Origin: JBDHWG01 sp046328505
Lineage (GTDB): Bacteria; Chloroflexota; Anaerolineae; Epilineales; JAHCIE01
Length of the DNA stretch: 64,000 nucleotides
Reading direction: 5' to 3'
Assembly (NCBI GenBank): GCA_046328505.1
Contig: JAXLWL010000002.1
Span: forward strand, 744,001 to 808,000
A model generated the notes under the pieces. The model worked only from the letters and a program-made list of their open reading frames with translations. It was not told the origin of the DNA and searched no databases. Below, one piece after another: positions 45,601 through 53,797 of the stretch. How positions within the stretch are numbered: the stretch's first letter is position 1; each line of letters opens with the position of its first letter. A program made the translations under genes and the position numbers.

Positions 45601-48096
45601 GTTCTCCGTTACACTCAGGATGTTGGGCGTGACACCGTAGCGCTGGTTATCGGTGACGCCGCTGTTGGTGGTGTGGTTGAAGAGCCTGGGGATATCGTCA
45701 ACCGTCAGGTCCCGCTGCCCGGTGGTGTCGTCGTCGCGGCCGATGGCGAAGTGGTGGTCCAGCACCGTAGACAAGGCCCACAGCGCCGGGTCGTCCTTGA
45801 GGTTCGTGTCCACGGCCGGGTCTTCATAGGCGACGGCCATCTTCGCGCCGTGATCCTCGGTGACGCTCAAGCCGGTCAGCGTCCAGTCGTCGTAGTAGGT
45901 CTGGACCTGCTGCGGGACATTGTGGTAGTAGTTGTCGGCGGCGCAGCCCTGGGCCGCCTGCTGGGCATCGCTGTGGTCGCACGGGATATCGTTGAGCACC
46001 TGGGCGATCCACACCAGGCGGGCCTCGTGGGGGTTGAGCCAGCTGCCGGTCGGCGTGTAGCGCATCTGGCCGCTGAAGGCGACATTCGCGCCGGTCTTCG
46101 CGTCGCTCTGCACGCTCAGAGGCACCAGGACGAGCTTCGTGTTGCCATCTTTGGTGTAGTCGCTGACGGTGATGCCGTAGGCGGTCAGCTCACTCTGCGG
46201 CGGCAGGTTGGCGGAGTCTTTGGGGACGCGCAGCTCCAGCATCGGGATGAGCTTGGTGTCGCCGTTGGCGTCGCCGGGCGCCGGGGTGCGTCCCTGCGCC
46301 TTCGCAACGTCGGCGTACGTCACGCCGTCCACATCCTGCACCTGGGCCATGTGGTCTTCCGGCCAGTCCAGCACGCTGGAGGCGTACCACAGGTGCTTCT
46401 CGTTCTTGGGCCGCACCTGGAACTCGACGGTCGTCGGCAGGTTCGGCGCCAGGTTGTTGAGGGTCAGCTTGAAGGGATTGGTCTCGGTCAGCCCGGTCAC
46501 GGCGGTGAAGGGCGAGAGGTCCTTGTTGTCCGGCACGCCGTCGCCGTCGTTGTCGGTGTCGAAGACGTCGGGGATACCGTTGCTGTTGGTATCCAGGTCG
46601 CACGGCGGCACTTGATTGGGCGGCGTGTTCGCCGCCGGCGGAGTCGTCCAGCACTCTAGACCATCGGGAATGCCGTCGCCGTTGCTGTCGGCCTGCGTTG
46701 GGTTGAGATACCACATCTTGCCGCTGCCCGCTGGGAACTCGAAGCCCCGCACCTCTACGGCGTCGGGGGCGCCGTCGGCGTCGCTATCGGCGAGGGTGGG
46801 GTCGGTGCCGACACGCTGCTCCTGGTAGTCGGTCAGGCCGTCGTGGTCGGTGTCCGTGCCATCGTCTACGGACAGGAGGTTTTCGGGCGTCGCCGCAGCG
46901 CCGCCGCCCACGTGGATCGCCGGCAGGTTCCGCGCCACAGCGTCGGCGAGCTGGGTCTCCTGCTCGGCCTTGTTGAGCGGGTCCTCGTGGGGGTTGAACT
47001 GGGGCTGATTGTCTGCCGCGCGGAGCGCGCGCATCTGCTGCGCCTCTTGCCGCTGCTCTTGCTGAGCCGCCGCCCGCGCGTTTTGGGCGTCAAAGAAGCT
47101 CGACAGCCGCAGGCTGCTCAGGAGCGGACCGACGACGATGCTGGCGATCACCACCAGGGTGATGGCGTTCTGGAGCGGTTTCCAGCGGCCGAAGCGCACC
47201 AGGAGCACGGCCGCGCCGACGATCAACAGGACGCCGAGCAGAGTGCCGGCGGTGGGCAGGTAGCCGGCGAGAATGTCCATGAGGCCGGGGCGCGGAGCCA
47301 GGTCCGTGACGCCGTACTGCGAGAAGTCCACAACGATCTGGGCGTTGACGGTCTCGCTGTTCTGCTCCGGGAAGCTGATGGTCATAATCTGGCGCAGGGG
47401 AAGGCCGCTGTCCTGCCGCACCCACAGCTCGCCGTCGCCGGTCATGTCGTGATACGCCTGGGGCACGTCGAAGCGAACGCCGTCTGGCAGCTGGCCCTTC
47501 TGGCGCATCGCCCCTTCGGCCTGATCGCGGATATAGTCGGCGAAGGTCGGCCCATCCAGGGTGAAGGTGTAGCGGTCGAAGGTGATGCCCGCGCGGGTCT
47601 CTGGCCCCTGCGACGTGACGTTTTTGACCGCTGCCAGGAAGGCCATGAAATCGCCCTGGGGAGCCACGCCGTCGGTGACGCTCTCCGTCGCCTTCCAGTC
47701 GCCGTTGCCCTGGCGCACGTATGTCTGGCCGTTCGCCACGCGCACAGCCGCGCCGCTCTGGTCAACCAGCACGCTGCCGCCATCGGACCAAAGCCTCATC
47801 TCCATGCTGGAGTCGCGGACGTTCGCCTGGCCCTCCAGGTGGATCGTCTGCGTCTGGCTGGCGCGTCCGGCGTTCCAGATCGTGGCGCTCGGCAGCGTGA
47901 CCTGCTTGACGTCGCCGGCGAAGTGGTAGGCGCCAGCGGCGCGGGCTCGCTGCCACGCGGCACCCACCGGGTCATCACCGCCGTGACGGGCGGCATGCGC
48001 CGTTCCGACGGCCAGGGCCAGCACAATCAGGAGAGCCAGGGCGAGGAGGCGCCAGGGCACGGGTCGAGAGCGGGGAGACAGAGAGCGCGACGTCAT
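36700..48096 (-). CDS. Giant multidomain surface protein (3798 residues)
   Basis: One uninterrupted frame of 3798 codons with AGGAG before the ATG. Residues 1-36 are a signal or anchor. A roughly 220-residue N-terminal domain, two membrane helices (about 270-303 and 308-330) and a first block of calcium-binding TSP3-like repeats (about 412-525; D-T-D-H-D-G-L-T-D-Y-Q-E) follow. A strongly hydrophobic multi-helix section lies at about 1085-1252. A second TSP3 block is at about 1498-1645. A LamG-like domain is at about 2312-2540, Ig-like domains at about 2570-2900, and an Ala/Pro/Glu-rich linker at about 3025-3118. More Ig-like and cadherin-like repeats and a C-terminal PxKF-like domain (about 3678-3798) close it. 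No LPxTG or S-layer motif is seen. Adhesion or predation-like contact is inferred. Confidence 0.9.
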   Translation of the reverse strand: MTSRSLSPRSRPVPWRLLALALLIVLALAVGTAHAARHGGDDPVGAAWQRARAAGAYHFAGDVKQVTLPSATIWNAGRASQTQTIHLEGQANVRDSSMEMRLWSDGGSVLVDQSGAAVRVANGQTYVRQGNGDWKATESVTDGVAPQGDFMAFLAAVKNVTSQGPETRAGITFDRYTFTLDGPTFADYIRDQAEGAMRQKGQLPDGVRFDVPQAYHDMTGDGELWVRQDSGLPLRQIMTISFPEQNSETVNAQIVVDFSQYGVTDLAPRPGLMDILAGYLPTAGTLLGVLLIVGAAVLLVRFGRWKPLQNAITLVVIASIVVGPLLSSLRLSSFFDAQNARAAAQQEQRQEAQQMRALRAADNQPQFNPHEDPLNKAEQETQLADAVARNLPAIHVGGGAAATPENLLSVDDGTDTDHDGLTDYQEQRVGTDPTLADSDADGAPDAVEVRGFEFPAGSGKMWYLNPTQADSNGDGIPDGLECWTTPPAANTPPNQVPPCDLDTNSNGIPDVFDTDNDGDGVPDNKDLSPFTAVTGLTETNPFKLTLNNLAPNLPTTVEFQVRPKNEKHLWYASSVLDWPEDHMAQVQDVDGVTYADVAKAQGRTPAPGDANGDTKLIPMLELRVPKDSANLPPQSELTAYGITVSDYTKDGNTKLVLVPLSVQSDAKTGANVAFSGQMRYTPTGSWLNPHEARLVWIAQVLNDIPCDHSDAQQAAQGCAADNYYHNVPQQVQTYYDDWTLTGLSVTEDHGAKMAVAYEDPAVDTNLKDDPALWALSTVLDHHFAIGRDDDTTGQRDLTVDDIPRLFNHTTNSGVTDNQRYGVTPNILSVTENAYSTLDAAVATTVMTTTNTILGNFATAATADRTIKPLLLYAQESSARTLTLDDLRTGGYAGLSGASLSMDMAPAGKPAEAVTVMAGLKWTAYCATATGALKWQPCALDDYWAELEARYANALSSNPNDTAEFVADRLMLTQLYFTGFSSGFNGPVQRGSQIIIPGGALETASMTKARLDYSFAGQATVGLIASQAVLRVFNAPLTAAFDKSGVGGSVWDFAETMKKGIELAKNSPGKNAKLAATNLKTIQTNRFKLLLFRLAPLAVTGAVMTVASQILDLIPNIPATAKSVVGAIALAFNITFTIVLPIISLNQIIKNGVVTIIDALKNVEKIGRIAKIFNVVGLAISVLATSIMFIYTAATSGLPVGSPALNQAFFEAVAALIYAVILFALSATLIGGIIVAIIAAIDALLTVICEAGVNALKNVNGFNGQCFTLGAAAVKGIAYLLYNYDLMVDTNHKDASGQGDLILPGSPHTALGDPSKGFTAGNTITVTMPITTHVVHKDVDANQGIYIYDYMYLFSEDNIKSSTVRYSLTGGVGATVSVDRDQMKGEWTGVSQDHTYLLSPMYKATANTTTTLSALPLSSAGLNKPVSFYLNEGHAFPAYECFLLIAIPICYVRTFTGNSSTLMDSLKFDIFPATLNDFMTMSSRGDGGLAQGWDPAFKSLPDADGDGLLSVSHGGLDPDDTTWDADGDGLSDAWELQQRASGVGYSPTSCDTDGDGLTDYQEAMLGTDPANADTDNDGIPDGQEVWHQVYDTATCKPKLDANGKPIWAGGWDVNIGGATALTVHVSPNPLSPDTDGDGISDLAEYQLRSQADSNGVPYNPLVANVPPVKVSTDVNDVDRFVRPGQSLVYTTTVVSSAAIAPSVLDVVAPAALGGAQPPVGLAFDPVNFSTAQTVTQQTTLTVSAGAATETDTITSSVRARLAPTGTPTWSFARPQNETPLSGFANPLKAWFTGASASRVDRQDSFLLSALITPYYYRQQGLDQVYAVPSGAANPLATSPTDAAPTLRNTNAPQIAFNNRGTGLAVWDEFDNCNTLTINSLKVDVAGSDHGTSGIEPVIYAVPSGTSWPPSGNGYSYIVWNSPNQSLMDMTSGQQAGPNAGGFPVTVNFCGNTSLYIYENDNLADFSAANQQYIDARGVKPDSQSGVWVFDGTVRSDPESQSKIELDVTVGVKDHNLIGGALVNSNGVVQKTLAFPRPSGATTTGSLESRRPTVASDGDGFLVAYETNSVAADGTVGTRYLATRAFDNAGNTTGSNANAVVQVQQAFTDTDSLGSLRSGVAWVGDRYRVAMHDALSPNNISLSDFTRTGGNTGLRNQVVATDAAPITGTTSTQYRDPTPSLAYDPNSGRWLLGYLTNTGNIQSPYGQTNLYSSLGSLSPSATREVARPLSQVKVVYNPVTRGWMVGSFVDYSVIQNPSPAWDTSNLQIDVLKADDLTPLTVPATAMSFPKVQSQYYGYNANLASGALACPAPASVPAVELRFEEAPGATSFADSSGNNNNATCSGSGCPAAGVAGAVDNNGFAVGSPASDYAAAFDGSNDLLTVYTTLPNDFSIAVWVKADAGAANNAMLVDGGAEQANGFALRLSNGKPTFQIGTGATVTGATAIDDGQWHLVVLARQQASGAIALYLDGNTTPDASGTLSTTTLNAMTDLRVGGDRSNARFLRGALDNLLLYNVVLGADTVGAMYSNSLQSYCVALRAQFDTSSVLWTKLRLSQSDTRGGKLTAGSNLKLTVDADAPTSAVTSQANNQYVQGGPNASPRTLIIGGTASDATSGVNRVDVIVNGGSWQTAAGAATWTYPLQVTDGPYTIQTRATDNVGNVETPGPGITIIGDSTPPQVTLNTPAAPVQPARNGNGAWTVQMSGTVSDPASGTKPGSGVQSVGVRLQGTDNNALGAGWQTASVSGNTWTITYALLAGVQDATGPYSVSVRAADKVGNQTSDTAASGTLLVDSDGPEAAFNLADATRTTIKDTLTVTGVVTDTGGAGVQTLEIGFVPVEQAETQRQNSNPTWYPTTLTQPGAVNSGWSYGIPATLEGQYQIDLRGTDRLGNVRRNANAWRGIIDTQAPRVVMTATPTGASYVSRGANVTYYEVKFTCAAVDRYLDVSSFKCPGNALRPPTRSFENNPGLQALFPDWTALNGLANTYTLWVPTQTPAATASACDIYGHCTTVSTPGTTAIQVTGAAPLSLVEEKAGPASAPAAKADTGLAISSEVPVFTSEPTEALPSQGKSAAESVDAAAAEPATVETAQSDGQAAVKTSDAAVAGSAEVEAAAPSAAPAGPPTAVVVSPTDGSYVASTGAVNVSVAAQSSQPLKQIIVALDNTDVATVSFAQADNVTLTQQTVTVTVASEGQHTLTARATDWTGGTQTDLTPKTFILDKQPPTATIDTTTLGVDATYVPGSGILRFHGTANDTVGLAAVQVRVDSSAFTDANFGGGTWQIALPVTDPEGRTIPVTVRAIDFSGQSTTVNAVVSTNLSVSDAPDTQITGSPPNPSSVNTATFKFVGTPGGRSVGGFECKLDDDRFVRCVSPLTYGGLSKGAHTFSVRAVDSAGYVDLSPASFSWNVTAGQPDVNITACPSNPSQSRDATFTFSGDTTAKSFECSLDWAAFAPCASPQGYTRLVSGPHTFQVRARDASSNVGAPAKLTWTVVNVAPVAQNQNIAVIPNQPTALTLTATDSDPLTYQVVRTPAHGVLTGVAPNLTYVPDTRYGGSDSFTFKASDGESDSNVATVTIFVDNAPPVSGVGVTPGLPSGTNGWYPFTVHATVTATDGPPGTGVVETRCILDPASAPASFDAIQAGCAYSGAGADISAVGSHTLYVASRDQANNKEKPVATIIKVGYRPTFVSPNVAPPGVNNLVLPGSGTPSTPVKWGMANGSGAAVTSLSIVGARYTPMTCGAAVPDYSDTYPAAGGFVAGTNPKYDALQKLWVFNWKLPTTKGCYALYVKLSIGQTIPSLFRLN

Positions 48097-48559
48097 AGAA
48101 GGAGTCTCCTCTTGAACTTTGTTGGGATGGCGGAAATAGGGTCAGTCAGGCCCGATGGGCTGTTCCCTAACCTCTTGGCCTTGCGTTTTTTGAGCGGTGG
48201 CTAAACCGTCATAGAGCGGGATGGGGGCTACGAGCCTGCCTTCCGCTACTGCCGCCGGCTCGCATCGCCGTCCGTCTATTTCAGGAGATACGCCCACAGG
48301 CTGTCAAGGTCGGAGAAGTGGCGGGTCTCGCCGTTGGCAGTGCTTGGTAGCGATGCCTGCCACGGGGCAGAGACATGCGCGCGACACAAGCGTAGCCGGT
48401 AGGAGTGATGGTCGGCGCGGCGGCCCTCGGGAAACATGGCTCTAGTATACTAGGAAACCGTGACAAAAGCGTGATAAGCGGGTTGCCACCGCAAAGAATC
48501 TGTGTCGTACTTCACCTGTCTTGCCGTGAGGTTTGTCAGGCTTCTCGTGAGCCCCGTCC
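48097..48559. other. Divergent intergenic region with a 12-bp palindrome
   Basis: No gene is supported here. It carries the start region of the giant minus-strand gene and precedes the plus-strand regulator relic. CTAGTATACTAG at 48442-48453 is a perfect palindrome, and its TATACT core could serve as a -10 box for plus-strand transcription, but no convincing -35 is present at 17 bp. Confidence 0.35.
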
Positions 48560-50740
48560 ATGCAGCTCAGTCTGTCCTTCCTTGTCCCATTCCATGTGAC
48601 GCTGAATGGTCAGCCCGCTCGCTTTGCCAAGGCTCGCGCCCGTGCGCTCCTGGCGTACCTGGCCGTCGAAGTCGACCGCCCGCACCGCCGCGACAACCTG
48701 GTCGCCCTGCTGTGGCCCGACCACCCCGAGACCCTGGCCCGCCAGAACCTACGGCAGGACCTGGCCCGCCTGCGCCGCGCTATCGGGGACGAGGGCGAGA
48801 CGCCCTATCTGGAGACCACGGCCACGACGGTGCAGTTCAACGCCGCGTGCGGCGAAGTGGACGTCGCGCAGTTCGGGGGCTTGGTGGCCGCCTACGCCGG
48901 TCACCACCACATGGGCGGCATGGGCAAGACGCGCCTCGTGATAGAGGTGGCGGTGACCCACGTCGAGTTGTACCCGGCTGGAGTTTACTTCGTGCCCCTC
49001 ACTCCCCAATCGGAGCCGTCAAGCCTGGCGTCGGCCATCGCCAACGCCCTTGGCCTGACGTTGCAAGGCAAGGACGTCTGGGCCGAGCGATTGTCGGTGC
49101 TGAAGCATCAGAAAGCGCTGCTCATCCTCGTTAGTTTTGAGCACCTTCTCACCTTACCGAAGCAAGGGAGCACGCAGGAGGTCGAAGGCAGCGCCGCCTG
49201 CGGCGTAGTCCCGGTTTCGCCCTCAACGCGTCCAACGTCGCCACGGTCCTGAGGATTTGTGATCTAGTGCAAGGCATGCCCCTTGGGATTGAACTGGCCG
49301 CCGTATGGCTCGAGGTACTCACGCCGGGCGAGGTCGCGGCGGAGATCGAGAAGTGCCTGGATTTCCTGATGAACGAGTACTCGGATGCGGGGTTGCGCCG
49401 CGACGACGCAGCCCGCGGGCTGTATTCGAGTGGTCCTGGGGGCTACTGAATGAGAGAGAGCAGCAGGCCCTGCGGCGGCTGTCGGTGTTTCGCGGCGGGT
49501 TCACGCGCGAGGCGGCGCAGGCGGTCGCCGACGTGTCGCTACATGATCTGACGAGCCTGGTGACCAAGTCGCTCCTGCATTGGAACTGGGCGCGGGGCGC
49601 CGGCGGGGGCTACGAGATGCACGACATGGTGCGCCAATTTGCAGCGGAACACCTTATAGCTTCTGGCGAAGGCGAGATGCTCCACGCCGCTCACGCGACG
49701 TACTTCTGTCATCTTGCCGAGCTGGCAGAACGTGCATTGCTGGGTTCGGCGCAAGTGCAATGGCGGAATCGGTTGGCCGCCGAGCACGCGAACCTGCGGG
49801 CTGCGCTCTCGTGGTCGCTCGAGTCGGGACGCAACGACACCCGGCTGCGCATGGCAAGCGCACTTGAACTCTATTGGGTGGCAAGGCCTTCTGTCAGAGG
49901 GAAAGGAGCGGCTTGAACACGGTCTGGACGCCGAGTGCGGAAGTATCCCGGCCATCTTGCGTACCAAAGCCCTCAATGTCCCGGCGCTGCTTGCCTTCCG
50001 TCAGGGGATGATCGGGCAGGCGAAGGACCTTGCCGAGCAGGTGCTGGCGCTTGGCGAGACACTGAACGATGATGTCGCCACCGGCCGGGCACTGCAGACA
50101 CTCGGCTTTGTCGCGATTGTTGCCGGAAATTGGGATGCAGCCTTGGAACTGCATGAACAGAGTCGCGCCATGTATCCCCGGGCGGGAGACACTGGCCGGG
50201 CGGAGGCGGCTCTGAATAACCTGGCGATGGCGTACAGCGTGCGCGGCGAGTATGACCGGGCGAAGGTGCTGTTTGCAGAGCGCACGTAGCTGGCGCGAGC
50301 GAGCAACGACGAGCGCGGCGCCTCGCGAAGCATGCTATTCTAGGCCATCGGCGCGTGCCTGAACGGGGAGTACGAGGCAGCAGCCCAGAAACTTCGCGAA
50401 AACCTTGCCCGCCCTCATTGAAGTGGGGGATATGTGGAACCTCGCGTACGGTGTGCTCGTGGCGGCATTTGTCATGGAAAGCCAGGGGAATCTTCATGAC
50501 GCGGCCCGTCTCCTGGGCGCTTATGCTTCGCGGACCGGGACGCTTTCCATGAACATGAGCGGCTGGCAACCGTATGAAACGATTCTGGCGCACGTCCGAA
50601 CAGGACTGGACGCTGATACCTTTGCCAGGGCTTTTGAGGCAGGCGGCATTCTGTCACTACACGAGGCTGTGGTCTACGCGCGGGAGCGCCTGCCGCACCT
50701 GAGCGGAACGGACGCGGTCAGCGAGTGTCGCAGTGCTTGA
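48560..50740 (+). pseudogene. Frameshifted BTAD/STAND transcriptional regulator
   Basis: The first frame (48560-49252) holds a BTAD/SARP-like N-terminus (R-A-L-L-A-Y-L-A-V-E, then L-W-P-D-H-P-E-T-L-A) that is joined too early to an NTPase P-loop (G-G-M-G-K-T-R-L), indicating an internal deletion. The protein then continues in other frames: Q-G-M-P-L-G-I-E-L-A-A near 49270, W-S-W-G-L-L-N-E-R-E-Q near 49430, then TPR-like helices at 49900-50289 and 50405-50740. At least three frameshifts and an in-frame stop separate these parts. A functional AfsR/LuxR-type regulator is excluded. Confidence 0.8.
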
Positions 50741-50758
50741 GGGTCACGGGACGCGGCG

Positions 50759-51064
50759 TTGGCCCAGGGCGAAGCGATTATGGCGTTTGTGACCAAGCAG
50801 CCCCGCGTGGGGCTGGACGAGCCGTTCACAACCTACCTGGCGTGCTGCCGAGTCATGGCGGCGGCCGACGGTGGGCGCGCCGCCGCCATCCGCGCCCAGG
50901 GCCACGCGTTGCTCATGGACTACGCCGACCATATCGCCGATGAGACGCTGCGGCTGTCCTTCCTGGAAAACGTGGCGGAGCACCAGGAGCTGCGGCAGCT
51001 GTACGCGGAGCAGGTCACATCTCAGCGGCCCGCCCGTGGCGGCGCTCAGCGTCTCGCCCTTTAG
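50759..51064 (+). pseudogene. C-terminal fragment of a related STAND/TPR regulator
   Basis: About 100 codons with L-L-M-D-Y-A-D-H-I-A-D-E and R-L-S-F-L-E-N-V-A-E-H-Q-E-L, which resemble the C-terminal end of large TPR/STAND regulators (pattern R-x-S-F-L-x-N-V-x-x-H). It directly follows the regulator relic but is not its natural continuation, so it may come from a second, deleted gene. Confidence 0.5.
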
Positions 51065-51714
51065 CAGCAATCTAGCAACGGCCTCGGTCATGGAATGCTA
51101 CGACCATGTAGGCTACATCTGCCCCCTTGGTCTGTACTGCAGCGCATCGTGCTTTGGGGGGCGGGGACCGAAGTCCCCAGCTAGGGTAGGTCTTGATGAG
51201 GTCGCTGCCGTCGAGAGTCTGCCCTGAGTACCCGAAGGATCGGCGATGCTGCGGGCGGGCTTCGTGGGGAGCGGGTTTTGGCAGTTGCCCGACTCCTATA
51301 ACAAGGGCGGGACAGGCATTCTCCAACAAGGGCTTCGCAAGTTGTTCGCGTTGTTCTTCTCATCGTCGTTCGGATTTTGATGAGACGCGCCTGAGGCTTC
51401 ATAGACGTGGAAATTGACCGAGTCGTGACCGAAAAGCGTTTGGAAAGTGACCATCGCCTGGTACAATAGAAGTAGAGAACGGCGTATGCCTGGCGATCGA
51501 CAGCGGACACCCGCGCGGCCTCCATATGCAACGAGCCGCGGCGCAGGGGAGCGGAGGAGGTTCGCCACGAGAAAACGGGCCACCGTCGCTTGATACCATC
51601 AAGTCGAAGGTAGCCCACCGGAACGAACCCGCGATTGTGAGGTTACATAAGCTATCGAAAGCGTCAGCCCTTGCCGAGTGCAAGGGCTAGGAGAACCTTT
51701 GTTCTAGTCGGTAG
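51065..51714. other. Intergenic decayed DNA, nothing recognised
   Basis: About 650 bp between the regulator remains and repeat copy B. Open frames are short, overlap one another and show no family resemblance. No tRNA or repeat was recognised. Confidence 0.5.
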
Positions 51715-51971
51715 TCCCCGTGGTGCTGCAATAGGAATAGTTCCGGGCCGCTGGTGTTCATCGAAACCCTCGGCGTGTTCTTCCAGCAGGTCGCTGCGTA
51801 GCTGTAATCCCTCCCGCACTGGCTCTACATAATTCTCAAGGTGATGATCTGGACTGTCTGAGACTGGGCTTTGGACAATACCCGTTGATATTATACCTGC
51901 CGTCGTTCACTATTCGGTCACCATTCAGGTTCTTTCCAAGCACTTTTGCAGGATGCGAGCCAATTAGCGAG
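51715..51971 (-). repeat. Dispersed repeat, copy B (257 bp)
   Basis: The partner of 36171-36427, same length and orientation. The minus-strand peptide includes Y-V-E-P-V-R-E-G-L-Q-L-R and L-E-E-H-A-E-G-F-D-E-H-Q; differences from copy A are mostly conservative. It lies immediately next to the comM relic. The two copies are 15.5 kb apart. Confidence 0.7.
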
Positions 51972-52150
51972 GATTGTACGCGCGGTCGGCCCGTCTGAGC
52001 CACGCGACGTCGTCGCATGGCGAATATCCTCGCGGGCAAGAGTCCATGGCCGTGATGAGCCGGGAATTGGCAGGGAGGGTAAGGGAGCCGTTGGCGCGGC
52101 CGATGGTGACGATGCGGTCTTCGAGGGGCTGGCGCATGACCCCGAAACTA

Positions 52151-53191
52151 ATCCCAAGGTGAGAACGACATGGGACATCTGGGTCACCAGCCAAACAGCG
52201 GCCAACAGCGCGTCGGCGCGGGATTGCAGGATCGTGCGGCAGCGCTGCTTCACCGCATCCGTCTTGTCCGCCAAGCCCACCAGGAAGGCATCCATCTTCT
52301 CGCGCACCTTGGCCGCCGTCTCGAAGCACGTGTTGGCCGTCACGGCCTCCCGCACCCAGTCTCAGATCGCCTCGTCGGCGTTGAAGTCGGGGCTGTAGCC
52401 CGGCAGCGCCGCCAAGAGCAGCTTGAGGTCGGGATCGTCAGGTACGTGCGCAAGGCGTCGCCATGATGCATCGGGCCGTTGTCCCAGATGACGATCAGGG
52501 GCTGGCTGTGGTTGGCCCGCAATTGCTTGAGGAAGGCCACCGAGGTCTTGGCCGTCAGGTTCTGTGTCACGTTCATCACCTCCGTCTGTCCAGTCTCCAG
52601 GCACACCGCCGAGTAGTACGTCGCCTTCTCACCGCGCTTGGGCTGGTGGTGTCGGCCAAGGCGGGCTTCCCGCGCGGCACCCACTTGGCCCGCAACTCGA
52701 CATCGGCCCGAAAGTGCGCTTCGTCGACAAAGAAGATCGTGGCGCCATCGGTTTTAGCCTGCTGTCGCACCTCGGCATACATCTGGACGAAGGCGGCGCG
52801 CTTGGCCTCGTCGGCTTTGAGGAAGCGCTTCTTGGGGCGTTTGAGGACGAAGTCCAGCGGATGCAGGTAGTTCAGACAACTAGAGCTACTCAGGATGCGA
52901 CCGAAACGCCGCTTGACGAACTGGCGCACACCCTTCCAGTTCCAATTGGCCTGCTCCACGTCACTGGCTTCGGGCGTGCCTTCGACGGCCTTCTTCAACG
53001 CCGCTTGCTGCTCCTTGCCAAGGACGGGGGGAGCCGTCCGTCCGCTCAGCGGTACATCCCATCTCGCACTGCCTTGCCGTCTAACTGCCAGCGCTTCAAC
53101 GTCTCCTCGATGTTGTCCATCTCGGCCCTCCATCGCACGTTCAGGATGCTGGCAGTATACCACACCCGCCATGCGGGTTTCACCGTGGGAT
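52151..53191 (-). mobile_element. IS630-family insertion sequence, about 1041 bp
   Basis: Both ends were found by eye. The left end reads ATCCCAAGGTGAGAACGACA and the right end, reverse-complemented, ATCCCACGGTGAAACCCGCA; about 18 of the first 24 bases agree. Each end is flanked by TA (52149-52150 and 53192-53193), the target duplication typical of IS630/Tc1-mariner elements. The insertion splits the comM relic. The transposase inside is inactive. Confidence 0.85.
52160..53120 (-). pseudogene. IS630-family transposase, frameshifted
   Basis: The start is an ATG at 53120 giving M-D-N-I-E-E-T-L-K-R-W. A frameshift near 53045 leads to the frame with W-K-G-V-R-Q-F-V-K-R-R-F-G and the catalytic D-E-A-H-F-R-A-D. 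Another frameshift near 52650 leads to L-I-V-I-W-D-N-G-P-M-H-H (second Asp), and one more to A-L-P-G-Y-S-P-D-F-N-A-D-E-A-I. There a TGA replaces the Trp codon before D-W-V-R-E. The DDE residues are otherwise present. It cannot encode a full transposase. Confidence 0.85.
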
Positions 53192-53581
53192 TAGTTGAGG
53201 GTGCGCGGGTTGAACTCGAGTAGCTCGTCCAGGAAGAGGACACCCTGGTGTGCGCGGGTGATCTCGCCAGGGCGCGGGATACCGCCGCCACCGACGAGGC
53301 CAGCGTGGCTGATGGTATGGTGGGAGGCGCGGAAAGGGCGCTGGCGGATGAGGGGGCAGGGTGGGCGGGCGGAGGCCAGCTATAGAGTAGATCGTGGTGA
53401 CCTCGATCGCCTCATGGAAGGTAAGGCGCGGGAGGATGCCGGGCAGGGCGCGGACCATCAGGGTCCTGCCAGCGCCGGGCGATCCGTTCATTAGCCTATG
53501 GTGTCCACTTGCCGCGGTCTCTATCACGGCTCGCGCTACTGCAAGCAATAGGCGACTGGCAAGGCGCTCTTTAGGGCAGCG

Positions 53582-53725
53582 ATGAAGCGGTTCCATCTCA
53601 CCGCCCGGGTGTTTCATCGCATCCTCAAGCTCGCCCGCACCATTGCCGACCTTGACGGCAGCGACGCCATCAAGACCTACCACCTTGCCCAAGCGCTTCA
53701 GTACCGCCCAAGACGGCAGGGGTAG
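53582..53725 (+). pseudogene. Inverted C-terminal fragment of comM
   Basis: A 47-codon frame on the plus strand reads S/T-A-R-V-F-H-R-I-L-K-L-A-R-T-I-A-D-L and H-L-A-Q-A-L-Q-Y-R, the C-terminal signature of ComM. The ATPase part of the same gene is on the minus strand just to the left, so an inversion has taken place. Confidence 0.75.
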
Positions 53726-53797
53726 CGCTTGCGCTGGTACGGTACCCACGGCCATCTGAGCACTAGCGGCTTTCCGTATCAACTGGGAGGAGTTCAT

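Larger units (their letters stand above)
51995..53520 (-). pseudogene. comM/yifB (Mg-chelatase-like ATPase) pseudogene interrupted by an IS element
   Basis: Minus-strand pieces match the competence-related ATPase ComM. Near 53490 the Walker A region reads G-S-P-G-A-G-R-T-L-M-V-R-A-L-P-G-I-L-P. Then, after a frameshift, R-A-S-H-H-T-I-S-H-A-G-L-V-G-G-G and V-L-F-L-D-E-L-L-E-F-N-P-R follow. The insertion sequence comes next, and beyond it M-R-Q-P-L-E-D-R-I-V-T and L-I-T-A-M-D-S-C-P-R-G-Y continue the protein. The Walker lysine is Arg, and the metal-binding N-P-C-P-C-G-Y is altered, so the gene decayed. The C-terminal helicase-lid part is found separately on the plus strand at 53582. Confidence 0.8.
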
